Of a stretch of DNA of 64,000 nt, positions 57,501-64,000 are shown one piece after another. Source of the stretch: Cytophagales bacterium (GTDB taxonomy: Bacteria > Bacteroidota > Bacteroidia > Cytophagales > Cyclobacteriaceae); contig JAKSDQ010000288.1 in NCBI GenBank assembly GCA_022360015.1, positions 1-64,000 of the forward strand, given 5' to 3'. The position numbers were made by a program, and so were the translations under genes. Numbering within the stretch: position 1 is the stretch's first letter; each line of letters begins with the position of its first letter. The notes under the pieces are model-generated. The model was not told where the DNA came from and did not search any database. It saw only the letters and a list, made by a program, of their open reading frames with translations.

Positions 57501-57615
57501 TATGGGTTTGGCAGTGATCGGTGGATTGATTTTTTCAACAATTCTCACCCTTTATGTGATTCCGGCTATTTATTCCTTTATCAGTAGTAAAGAAAAAAGA
57601 GTAGCGAGGTTCTAA
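54553..57615 (+). CDS. RND-family efflux pump, HAE1/AcrB type
   Basis: 1020-residue inner-membrane proton-driven pump. Twelve membrane helices are arranged as two repeats with large periplasmic loops. The proton-relay Asp pair is in GLVVDDTIVVLENIYKR in helix 4, and the conserved Lys in VTKNGILIVEFAN in helix 10. The N-terminal IQRPVLAIVMSIVIVIFG is typical. It is distinguished from heavy-metal pumps by the hydrophobic-amphiphilic sequence motifs. Substrates of this family range over antibiotics, detergents and lipids. It lies between its adaptor and TolC genes. Confidence 0.96.
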   Translation: MSLTSISIQRPVLAIVMSIVIVIFGLVGFNFLGVREYPSVDPPIITVATSYTGANADIIESQITEPLEESINGIAGIKSLTSVSRDGRSTITVEFELGIDLEAAANDVRDRVSRAQRNLPPDTDPPIVSKADADSFPIIITSLRSDTRSLLDLTLLAENVIKERLQTIAGVSESRVWGAKKYSMRLWMDPLKLAAYQLTPLDVLNAVNNNNIELPTGRVEGANTELTVRTNGRLNTPEEFNNLIIKEDAFNIVKFQDVGHAELSPENQRTILKRDGIPMVMPIVIAQPGSNHIDIADEFYKRFDAIKQDLPEDVEAAIVFDSTEYIKMSITEVQQTIITAFCLVVIIIFLFLRDWRTTVIPVVTIPISLIGSFFFMYLMGFSINVLTLLGIILAIGLVVDDTIVVLENIYKRIEAGEDPRQAGIKGTQEIFFAVISTTVSLVAVFLPLIFLQGLTGRLFREFGVVVAGAVVISSFVALTMTPMLSTKLLKLRKKKPKFYTITEPFYIWLNKHYNRSLEAFMKQRWLAFVIMAMAVVLGYVIFPVIPSELAPKEDRNSFRIFATGPEGVTFEYMDNYVDEIVKTTLDKVPEKNFVGSVTSPGFGASSSVNSAFVFTILKPADERERSQQAIVQALNPMIQSNTKARAFVIQPETIGGRGGGNRLPLQFIIQAHNLEKLKEALPEFMERAYREPAFNFVDLDLKFNKPEINLEIDREKARTLGVSVLDIAQTLQLAFSGQRFDYFIMNGKQYQVIGQVTRENRSEPLDLQSVYVRSQSGELIQLDNLVKMKEQINPPQLYRYNRFVSATVSASLAPGNTLGQGIEVMKQIADEVLDDSYSTALGGTSNEFKESRSSLLFAFIFALILIYLSLSAQFESFKDPLIIMFTVPLAIAGALLTLYLFQETLNIFSQIGIIMLIGLVTKNGILIVEFANQRKAHGEALMDAIINAAEARFRPILMTSLSTILGILPIALALGAGAESRVSMGLAVIGGLIFSTILTLYVIPAIYSFISSKEKRVARF

Positions 57616-57625
57616 CTAAATAAGA

Positions 57626-58942
57626 ATGAGTAAAAAACTAGTCGTACTTCTTCTCACCAGCTTCCTGATTTCAAATCTCTCTGCCCAGGAAATTCTGGGG
57701 CTAAGGGAGGCAGTGGCTATCGGACTGGAAAATAACTTCGATATAAAAATTGCAGAAAAAGACCAGCTTGTAAATAAGAACAATAATACCCTGGGGAATG
57801 CAGGTTTTTTGCCAACTGTGGATCTCACCGCGGATAAAACATTTCAGGTTCAGGATGTCGATCTGGAGATTCAGGGCCCCGAAGGCATATTTCCCCTCTC
57901 TGACAGAGGGGCCCAATCAGACCGTTTTAATACTTCGGCCGGTTTTAATTGGACAGTATTTGACGGATTTGGCATGTTTATGACCAGGGAAAGGCTCACC
58001 GAACTTGAAAGTCAGGGACTACTTGACAAAAAAGTAACTGTTGAAAATACAATTGCGGCTATTTACAATACTTATTACCGGACCGTATTTGAGCAGGACA
58101 GGTTGTCAGTGTTGAAAGAGACGGTGGAAATATCCCAGGCAAGGCTTTCCTTTGCCCAATCCCGCTACGAGGTGGGCAAGGGATCAAAACTGGATTACCT
58201 GGCTGCACAGGTAGATTATAATACCGATCGCTCTAACGTTTTGAGACAGGAAGAGCTTTTAAATAATGTCAAAATCGACTTAAACGTATTGTTAGGCCGG
58301 GAAAGCAGCACACCTTTTAGTGTCAACGGGCGCATTGATATAAACCCTGACTTGCAATCAGACCCCTTGTTGCAGAAAGTAAGCCGGTTAAACCCTTCAC
58401 TTTTGAGCGCTATTAGCGAACAAAATGTAGCATTTCTGGAATATAAAGAGTTGCTGGCAGAACGTTACCCAACGGTCAATCTGGAATTTTCATACGACCG
58501 GGGCACTTCCAATAATGATGCAGGGCAGCTCCGATCCTCTTCCACCAATGGTATCACCTATGGGGTCTCTGCCTCATGGAACATTTTTGACGGCTTTAAC
58601 CGCAAAAGAGAAATTCAAAATGCCAAGGTTCGCCGGGAAATCACCCAACTGGAAAGGGATGCACTGGAACTTTCGCTTCAGGGTGAAGTAAATAAAGCCT
58701 ATGTCAACTATGCCAACAACCTGCAACTGATAGATCTGGAAAAGTCAAATGTGGAAATCGCACTGGAAAATGAAGGAATTGCACTAGACAGGTATGAGTT
58801 AGGCGCAGGAACCTCCCTGGAACTACGCGAGGCACAAAGAAATGCCGTGGACAGCCAAAACAGGCTGCTGGATGCCCAGCTAGTCGCAAAACTGGCGGAG
58901 ATAGAGTTACTTAGGCTAAGCGGGAGTATTTTGACACAATAA
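57626..58942 (+). CDS. TolC-family outer-membrane channel
   Basis: 438-residue outer-membrane efflux protein with signal peptide (LLLTSFLISNLSAQ). Two repeats of long helices and strands follow, with SRYEVGKGSKLDYLAAQVDY in the first and DRYELGAGTSLELREAQRNA in the second, the OEP signatures. It completes the tripartite pump. Its last 32 bases are antisense to the end of the MDR oxidoreductase gene. Confidence 0.94.
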   Translation: MSKKLVVLLLTSFLISNLSAQEILGLREAVAIGLENNFDIKIAEKDQLVNKNNNTLGNAGFLPTVDLTADKTFQVQDVDLEIQGPEGIFPLSDRGAQSDRFNTSAGFNWTVFDGFGMFMTRERLTELESQGLLDKKVTVENTIAAIYNTYYRTVFEQDRLSVLKETVEISQARLSFAQSRYEVGKGSKLDYLAAQVDYNTDRSNVLRQEELLNNVKIDLNVLLGRESSTPFSVNGRIDINPDLQSDPLLQKVSRLNPSLLSAISEQNVAFLEYKELLAERYPTVNLEFSYDRGTSNNDAGQLRSSSTNGITYGVSASWNIFDGFNRKREIQNAKVRREITQLERDALELSLQGEVNKAYVNYANNLQLIDLEKSNVEIALENEGIALDRYELGAGTSLELREAQRNAVDSQNRLLDAQLVAKLAEIELLRLSGSILTQ

Positions 58943-59876
58943 TCGCTATCTTACCCCTGACCTTACCCGACTCGGCATATTCATGGGCGGCTTCAATCTC
59001 TTCTATGGGGAAAACTTTATCTACCACGACCTTTAAATACCCAAGATCAATGATATCATTTAACAACTCCCAGTCTTCCCGTTGTTTTTTTAACAAGATA
59101 ACTTTTGATTTCCTGAAACTGAAAAGGCTTAACAGGGGCCAAACAAACATGGATTGCAAACTTGGTAAGGTAAAAATATAGGTTCCTTTGGGCTTCAGAA
59201 GTTTTTTTGCCTGCGGATAGGTGGCAGTAGCAGATACATCAAAAAAAATATCGAATAATTCGTCTGCAGACCATAAATCGTCTTTTTTATAATCAATCAC
59301 CTGGTCCGCACCCAATGCTTTAGCCAGATCAATATTACCGGTACTGCAAACACCGGTTACTTTTGCATCAAAGTATTTTTTGGCCATCTGGATAGCCATC
59401 GATCCCACTCCCCCGGTGCAGCCATTGATTAATACATGCTGTCCCGCTTTGATTCCCCCCAGGTCCTTTAAGGATTTAAGGGCGGTCAGGGCCGCTATGG
59501 GAAGGCACGCCGCTTCAATAAAACTCATGCCTTCGGGTTTCAAACTAACCAGCTCCTCATCTGCTACCACCATCTCAGCATAGGCGCCACCCCTGAGTGC
59601 GTTGAGCGATCCGTAGACTTTATCACCAGGTTGAAACCTTTTGACATTTTTTCCTGCCTTTACCACCACACCGGAAAAATCACTGCCATTGACTTTAGGA
59701 AACTTTTTACCGGAAAGCATCTTCAGGTCGCCCCTTCTGATTTTAAAATCCACAGGATTAACTGAACACGCTTTTACTTGTATGAGCAATTGATCATCTG
59801 TAAATACCGGTTCTCCCACTACCTTATACTTTAACACTGCCGGAGGTCCATATCTTTCAAAAACGACAGCCTTCAT
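58911..59876 (-). CDS. zinc-independent MDR-family NAD(P)H oxidoreductase
   Basis: 321 residues of the medium-chain dehydrogenase/reductase superfamily. The GroES-like N-terminal half contains NPVDFKIRRGDL and GSDFSGVVVKAG; the Rossmann motif is LINGCTGGVGSMAIQMAKKY. The Cys/His zinc ligands of alcohol dehydrogenases are not seen, which fits quinone-reductase-like members. It lacks recognisable substrate motifs. The C-terminus overlaps the convergent tolC gene by 32 bp. Confidence 0.92.
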   Translation of the reverse strand: MKAVVFERYGPPAVLKYKVVGEPVFTDDQLLIQVKACSVNPVDFKIRRGDLKMLSGKKFPKVNGSDFSGVVVKAGKNVKRFQPGDKVYGSLNALRGGAYAEMVVADEELVSLKPEGMSFIEAACLPIAALTALKSLKDLGGIKAGQHVLINGCTGGVGSMAIQMAKKYFDAKVTGVCSTGNIDLAKALGADQVIDYKKDDLWSADELFDIFFDVSATATYPQAKKLLKPKGTYIFTLPSLQSMFVWPLLSLFSFRKSKVILLKKQREDWELLNDIIDLGYLKVVVDKVFPIEEIEAAHEYAESGKVRGKIAIIVSKYSRLA

Positions 59877-60093
59877 ACAAGGGAGACTTTTCAGTGATCA
59901 GGGAGGCCAACAGGATACGTGCAAAAGGGGAACTTGGCCAAGCTACAAGCCTTTTCATGGATTAAAAGCATTGATGGGTACTAGTTTTTTAAACATCAAA
60001 ATGAAAAATTTTGGCCTATTTTACAAGTATTTAAATCAGAAATCACCCTTTCAGGAATTGCCGGCCCAATGCCTTTCTGATCTGTGGAAATGA

Positions 60094-61716
60094 TTAATTT
60101 TCGGTCTTCACGATTTGATTAAGCAGATCCCTGACCTCAGCGGCTTTTACCGGATCATTTGATCTTGCTGCGGCCTCTGCATAACCTTTCAGGGATAAGG
60201 TCCTTTTCGGTGCCCTTTTGAAAACCTTTTCAAATTGTGCCAGCGCTTCTTCCGGGCGATTTTCAGCCAACAAAAACTCACCATACAACTCAGCCGAAGG
60301 CTTGACTATAACCGGTGGGCCAAAACTAAACGATGTGCCTTCCTCCAACTCGACCGTTTCTTTCAGAATGATCTCAGCTTCCTGTTTTCTCCCCTGATTT
60401 ATTAGAAGAGATGCCTGTAGTTCATTTTCCAGTATCAGCGATATCCTTGCTTCCTGTGTCTTTTTAGGCATGGTGCCGGGGGCATAACACATAGACAGGT
60501 TGGCGTCAAGCGATTTAGGCGTATTTTTATTCCTCAATCTTGCTATTTCCTCCACCATTTTTTTGGCCTTTGCCAAATCATTCCTTTGCAAAGCAACCAT
60601 GCCGTCAATAAAAGCGTTGAGCGACCGGTTCACCAGCCCCACATTTCCGAGGTTTACTTTTATATCCGCCACCTCCCCGTCCCATCGCCTTGAATTGACC
60701 AGATAAGCGGCCCTCATTTGATTAAGATGCACCTTCGCCCTTCCGGATGTGTGGTGTTTTGCATCATCCTCGATGATATCCACCATCTTTTTGGCCTCTT
60801 CAAACCTTCCCTGCTGTAAATAACCATAAGTTAACCATAGTAAAGAATGGTAAGCCCTTTGTGCATGGCGGAGGTTTTTCCGTCTGAACCTCTCCTCTCC
60901 GGCCTCCCACGAGGCTTCATTGGAGGCTACTACCCTATCCCACATACCCAAGGCTACAAATATATGTGAAGGCATATGCAGCGCATGCTCCGAGCCCGGG
61001 GCTACCTGGGCATAAGTATTTGCCGCCTCTAAACCCAAATGCGCATGTGTGGGTTCATCATAGGCATGAATTGTATAATGTAAAGCACCCGGATGCCTGG
61101 GGTTTTCCTTTAATACTTTTTCGGTCACAGTTGCGGCCTTCAGATAAGTAGGAATGTGCCTTCCATTATGCCTGCTTCCCATTAAAGACAAGGCATAAAA
61201 GCAGGCCACTTCGTGATTGTCCGGATATTTTTCATACAAGTCCGCTAAAAAATCACTGTATTTCAAATCTCTTTCCTTTTTTGTTCCTTCACCATACAAA
61301 ATATCAGCCGCCCTGATAAATTCCTTTTCAATGGGCAATTTACATTGCTTTATTCTCGCGGCAGGTGCAGGTGCTATTTTGTTTAAAGCCCTCAGGGCCT
61401 TACTCTTTTCCTGCTGAAACCATATCGGATGGTTATGGGTCATAGCTTCACCCCAATAAGCCATTACAAAACCGGGATCTTTCCGCTGTGCAGCGCGAAA
61501 GTGTTCAACAGCATCATCGTATTCAAAGCTATGCAACAGCAGCATACCCATGATAAAGTCTTTTTGGGCCTCTGTTTTTCCACTGGTTGGAAAATCAATG
61601 TTACCAAGGTCATTTTGTTGTGCGAAACCTGTGGCCGGGATAAAATTATAGGTCAAAAGAAAAGTAAAAATGACGATTGAAGCATAAAACCGGGAAACAT
61701 CTGTTGATTTCATCAT
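60094..61716 (-). CDS. exported TPR-repeat protein
   Basis: 540 residues with a signal peptide (IVIFTFLLTYNFIPATGFAQ) and many TPR-like helix pairs, from LHSFEYDDAVEHFRAAQRKD at about 56-75 to APKRTLSLKGYAEAAARS near the end. A block with HAYDEPTHAHLGLEAANTYA and SEHALHMPSHIFVALGMWD is conserved-looking and may belong to an uncharacterised enzyme or binding domain within the array. Two adjacent ATG codons could start it. It is not linked to the oxidoreductase or trpS; 217 bp separates it from the former. Confidence 0.85.
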   Translation of the reverse strand: MMKSTDVSRFYASIVIFTFLLTYNFIPATGFAQQNDLGNIDFPTSGKTEAQKDFIMGMLLLHSFEYDDAVEHFRAAQRKDPGFVMAYWGEAMTHNHPIWFQQEKSKALRALNKIAPAPAARIKQCKLPIEKEFIRAADILYGEGTKKERDLKYSDFLADLYEKYPDNHEVACFYALSLMGSRHNGRHIPTYLKAATVTEKVLKENPRHPGALHYTIHAYDEPTHAHLGLEAANTYAQVAPGSEHALHMPSHIFVALGMWDRVVASNEASWEAGEERFRRKNLRHAQRAYHSLLWLTYGYLQQGRFEEAKKMVDIIEDDAKHHTSGRAKVHLNQMRAAYLVNSRRWDGEVADIKVNLGNVGLVNRSLNAFIDGMVALQRNDLAKAKKMVEEIARLRNKNTPKSLDANLSMCYAPGTMPKKTQEARISLILENELQASLLINQGRKQEAEIILKETVELEEGTSFSFGPPVIVKPSAELYGEFLLAENRPEEALAQFEKVFKRAPKRTLSLKGYAEAAARSNDPVKAAEVRDLLNQIVKTEN

Positions 61717-61885
61717 CTTAAGGGTTTGATTATTACTGGCTAATCATAGTCAGGTTAATTAAAATTAAACAATTTCAATGGTAATAGGAAAGGAAAGTTG
61801 TTTCTGTGAATATTTAACTTAAATGATTTTGATTTAGTGCGATTAAGAAAATATTTCTTTCTTTGTGAAAAATTTAGAAAAACCG

Positions 61886-62854
61886 ATGGCGAGAATACTT
61901 ACCGGCATACAAAGTTCCGGAAGACCACACCTGGGCAATCTTTTAGGGGCAATCATTCCTGCAATTGCCCTCTCCAAAAAGGATGACAACGAGTCCTTTT
62001 TTTTTATTGCGGATTTACATTCACTAACCACCATCAAAGAGCCCGCGGTCAGGATTGAAAATGTTAACGCCATTGCTGCCGCGTGGTTGGCCTTTGGCTT
62101 TGATACCGAAAAAAACCTGTTTTATCGTCAATCCAAAATTCCTGAAGTATGTGAGCTGGCATGGTATCTAAACTGTTTTACCCCATTTCCCATGCTTGCT
62201 AATGCCCATTCATTTAAGGATAAAGCGGATAAGCTGGCCGATGTAAATGCCGGTTTGTTTACCTATCCCGTTTTGATGGCTTGTGATATTATCATGTATG
62301 ACGCAGATTTTGTACCGGTAGGAAAAGACCAAAAACAGCACCTGGAAATCACCAGGGACATAGCCACCATCTTTAATAACAGGTATGGGGAAACCTTTGT
62401 AGTTCCCGATGTGATTGTGGACGAAAATGTGATGACCATTCCGGGCACCGATGGCGAAAAAATGAGTAAATCTTATGGCAACATTATCGATATCTTTTTG
62501 CCAGACAAGCAGTTAAGAAAACAGGTTATGTCTATAGTAACAGACAGCACGCCCCTGGAGGAGCCCAAAAGCCCGGATACCTGCAATGTTTTCGCTTTGT
62601 ATAGTTTACTGGCTGAAGATTCACAAATAGCGGCCATGAGGGAAAAGTATTTAAAGGGTAATTACGGGTATGGACATGCTAAACAGGAATTGTTTGAATT
62701 AATGGTCAACAAGTTTAAAAAAGAACGTGAAGTCTTTAACCATTACATGCAAAATCCGGATCAATTAAACCAGAAGCTCGAAGCAGGGGAGAACAGAGCC
62801 AGGAAAATAGGAAGGAAAGTATTAAACAGAGTGAAAAATAAACTTGGTTATTAG
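61886..62854 (+). CDS. trpS: tryptophanyl-tRNA synthetase
   Basis: Charges tRNA-Trp. From the ATG before ARILTGIQSSGRPHLGNLLGA it has 322 residues, close to family length; a GTG seven codons upstream extends the frame but adds no family sequence. The HIGH equivalent is PHLGN and the KMSKS signature is EKMSKSYGN. LMACDIIMYDADFVPVGKDQKQHLE is the conserved central block. Its stop overlaps by four bases the stop of a tiny convergent frame. Confidence 0.97.
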   Translation: MARILTGIQSSGRPHLGNLLGAIIPAIALSKKDDNESFFFIADLHSLTTIKEPAVRIENVNAIAAAWLAFGFDTEKNLFYRQSKIPEVCELAWYLNCFTPFPMLANAHSFKDKADKLADVNAGLFTYPVLMACDIIMYDADFVPVGKDQKQHLEITRDIATIFNNRYGETFVVPDVIVDENVMTIPGTDGEKMSKSYGNIIDIFLPDKQLRKQVMSIVTDSTPLEEPKSPDTCNVFALYSLLAEDSQIAAMREKYLKGNYGYGHAKQELFELMVNKFKKEREVFNHYMQNPDQLNQKLEAGENRARKIGRKVLNRVKNKLGY

Positions 62855-62958
62855 AATAGCTTAGCCGCCTCGGACCAAAAATTGAGGCCGATCAGAAACA
62901 ATAAAAACATTAAAAGTTTGAGGATAAATCTGTTTAAATTCGTCTTTTTCTTTTTCAT
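62851..62958 (-). CDS. possible 35-residue membrane protein downstream of trpS
   Basis: A minus-strand frame begins ATG AAA AAG AAA AAG ACG and encodes a basic start (MKKKKTNLNRFILK), a hydrophobic run LLMFLLFLIGLNFW, and a short tail to TAA. Composition fits a small single-helix membrane protein, but there is no homology I recognise, and the stop overlaps trpS. Kept at low confidence. Confidence 0.35.
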   Translation of the reverse strand: MKKKKTNLNRFILKLLMFLLFLIGLNFWSEAAKLF

Positions 62959-63128
62959 AAGAATCAAGCGTTTTAGTGTAAATTAGTTTGTAATTTAGAA
63001 AAGCCCGAATCCCCTGAGAAAGAACACCAAGGTAAATAAATGTGGTGGCATCGCAAAAATCGGATATGTCAGATTATTACATGTGTAATCAAAGGCTGAA
63101 ATTTTAAATATCATATGGGCTAAACAGC

Positions 63129-63869
63129 CTACTCAAGTTCCTTAATAATCTCACCGGCCCTGGCAGCATAACCATCATCTTTTTCGACCAGGAAATTGAA
63201 GGCGTCAATGGCCTGATCCATACGGTTTTCTTTCAAATAGGCTAATCCCAAATACCACCTGGCTGTTGCTGATAACAAAAAATCATCTTTGTCCGCCACT
63301 TGGGACAAATTGTCGATGGCCCCGGATGTAAATCCGGAATTCAGATAGGCCAGACCATGATAGAAGAGCAGTCGATAATCATCCGGATTTTCCAATAACA
63401 GGTTTTCAAATAACTCATTAGCCTTCCGGTATTGCCCTGCTTCATATAATTGAAACGGATCTTCTATGCCGGAGAGAACCACTTCCCCCCTTTCTATATC
63501 GCTGATCACCTTGTAGTAGGGTTTAAAATAACTGGTATATAGTGCCTCGGTATCAGGCTTACGCTCAAAAATAAAAAAGCCAACCACCATGAGCATGATG
63601 ATGCCGGCTGCCATAGTCATGGCTTTGAAAAACGGAAATACCGGCTTTACACGACTGTAATCATTCCGATCCAGGCTTTGTAGTTTTTCTTTTAGCTGCC
63701 CCCGGTAGTGCAATTGGATACCCTCCAGCAATACCTGGTCAAGGTCTACCTGCCGCGCCAATTCAGGATCGTGGTTAATCCGGTCTTCAAACTGCCGCCG
63801 CTCCTCCTCATCCATATGACCGTTCAGATATCTTTTGACCTGATCAAAATCCAAATTCGACGCTTTCAT
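63129..63869 (-). CDS. membrane-anchored TPR protein, anti-sigma-like N-terminus
   Basis: 246 residues. The start (KASNLDFDQVKRYLNGHMDEEERRQFEDRI) has the shape of an anti-sigma or zf-HC2-like cytoplasmic helical domain but without cysteines. One membrane helix follows at about 84-101 (MTMAAGIIMLMVVGFFIF), then TPR-like repeats (YEAGQYRKANELFENLLLEN; ARWYLGLAYLKENRMDQAI). It may relay between cytoplasm and periplasm, but no sigma gene is next to it inside the window. The upstream neighbour lies beyond the right edge. Confidence 0.75.
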   Translation of the reverse strand: MKASNLDFDQVKRYLNGHMDEEERRQFEDRINHDPELARQVDLDQVLLEGIQLHYRGQLKEKLQSLDRNDYSRVKPVFPFFKAMTMAAGIIMLMVVGFFIFERKPDTEALYTSYFKPYYKVISDIERGEVVLSGIEDPFQLYEAGQYRKANELFENLLLENPDDYRLLFYHGLAYLNSGFTSGAIDNLSQVADKDDFLLSATARWYLGLAYLKENRMDQAIDAFNFLVEKDDGYAARAGEIIKELE

Positions 63870-64000
63870 GTTATTTATGTTATCAGATTCACCAAACGTT
63901 TTTTTATGTATTTCGCAATGCTTTAATATAACGCAGTTTTTTGAAAAATAATGAAATAGTGCAAAGCGAAATAAAACCTTTATGTTGTCTTATTATCGAA

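Noticed and set aside
45353-58942. TetR gene as the regulator of the RND efflux operon
   Set aside because: They are 7.5 kb apart with six unrelated genes between, and the tetR operator sequence was not seen before the efflux operon.

Overview
The window is a stretch of Bacteroidota chromosome, most likely order Cytophagales or a close relative. The lineage is inferred from several signs: a type IX secretion pair (porU/porV); the DUF177-rpmF-plsX-fabH-efp-accB-accC operon; PadR/PspC-GIN genes; BNR-propeller and M28 exported proteins; the near absence of Shine-Dalgarno sequences; and two exact TTTG-N19-TAnnTTTG promoters. Nearly all the DNA is housekeeping or envelope genes in good reading frames. 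The accessory material is concentrated at the left edge (0-1.5 kb) and in two relic-bearing or repeat-bearing stretches (29.5-30.6 kb and 36.8-38.3 kb, with a related repeat at 44.5 kb).

Layout. 0-1.56 kb: a tRNA-Ser(TGA), a tyrosine recombinase reading away from its 3' end, and the 5' end of an AbiJ-like abortive-infection gene running off the left edge. This looks like the tRNA-proximal end of an integrated element. 1.6-4.1 kb: mltG, a YbgC-type thioesterase and a YihY/BrkB membrane protein in one operon. 4.2-8.3 kb: a YciO/YrdC protein, a WbqC-family protein and clpC. 8.4-10.3 kb: small secreted, SRPBCC and EamA genes. 10.5-16.6 kb: the leucine operon leuA-leuC-leuD-(leuA/cimA paralogue)-leuB, with a possible short leader ORF overlapping leuA. 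16.7-23.9 kb: an unrecognised helical-repeat protein, a membrane pentapeptide-repeat protein, a 2-hydroxyacid dehydrogenase, mgtE, rsmA and, divergently, pdxA. 24-29.5 kb: the fatty-acid and phospholipid initiation operon with L32 and EF-P.

29.5-38.3 kb: a GIN-domain lipoprotein pseudogene with two frameshifts, a dispersed palindromic repeat, porU and porV, then 1.5 kb without an intact gene. That stretch holds a polyketide-synthase AT-DH relic abutting a fragment of a PAS/chemoreceptor-type signalling protein. 38.3-44.4 kb: six same-strand genes (PadR regulator, PspC-PspC-GIN membrane protein, lipoprotein, ECF sigma factor, membrane-anchored anti-sigma-like protein, outer-membrane barrel). 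They look like an envelope-sensing module and are the best candidate here for an under-described system. 44.4-46.1 kb: a second copy of the palindromic repeat, a frameshifted membrane gene, a TetR gene with an operator inside its promoter, and a tiny membrane protein. 46.3-58.9 kb: a lipoprotein, a Cys/Met-metabolism PLP enzyme, an M28 peptidase, a very large BNR propeller protein, and a complete RND efflux operon (adaptor, pump, TolC). 58.9-64 kb: a zinc-free MDR oxidoreductase, an exported TPR protein, trpS and a membrane-anchored TPR protein.

Everything was read by eye. Family names rest on recognised motifs, not searches. Where a start codon differs from the longest open frame, the reason is given in the entry.
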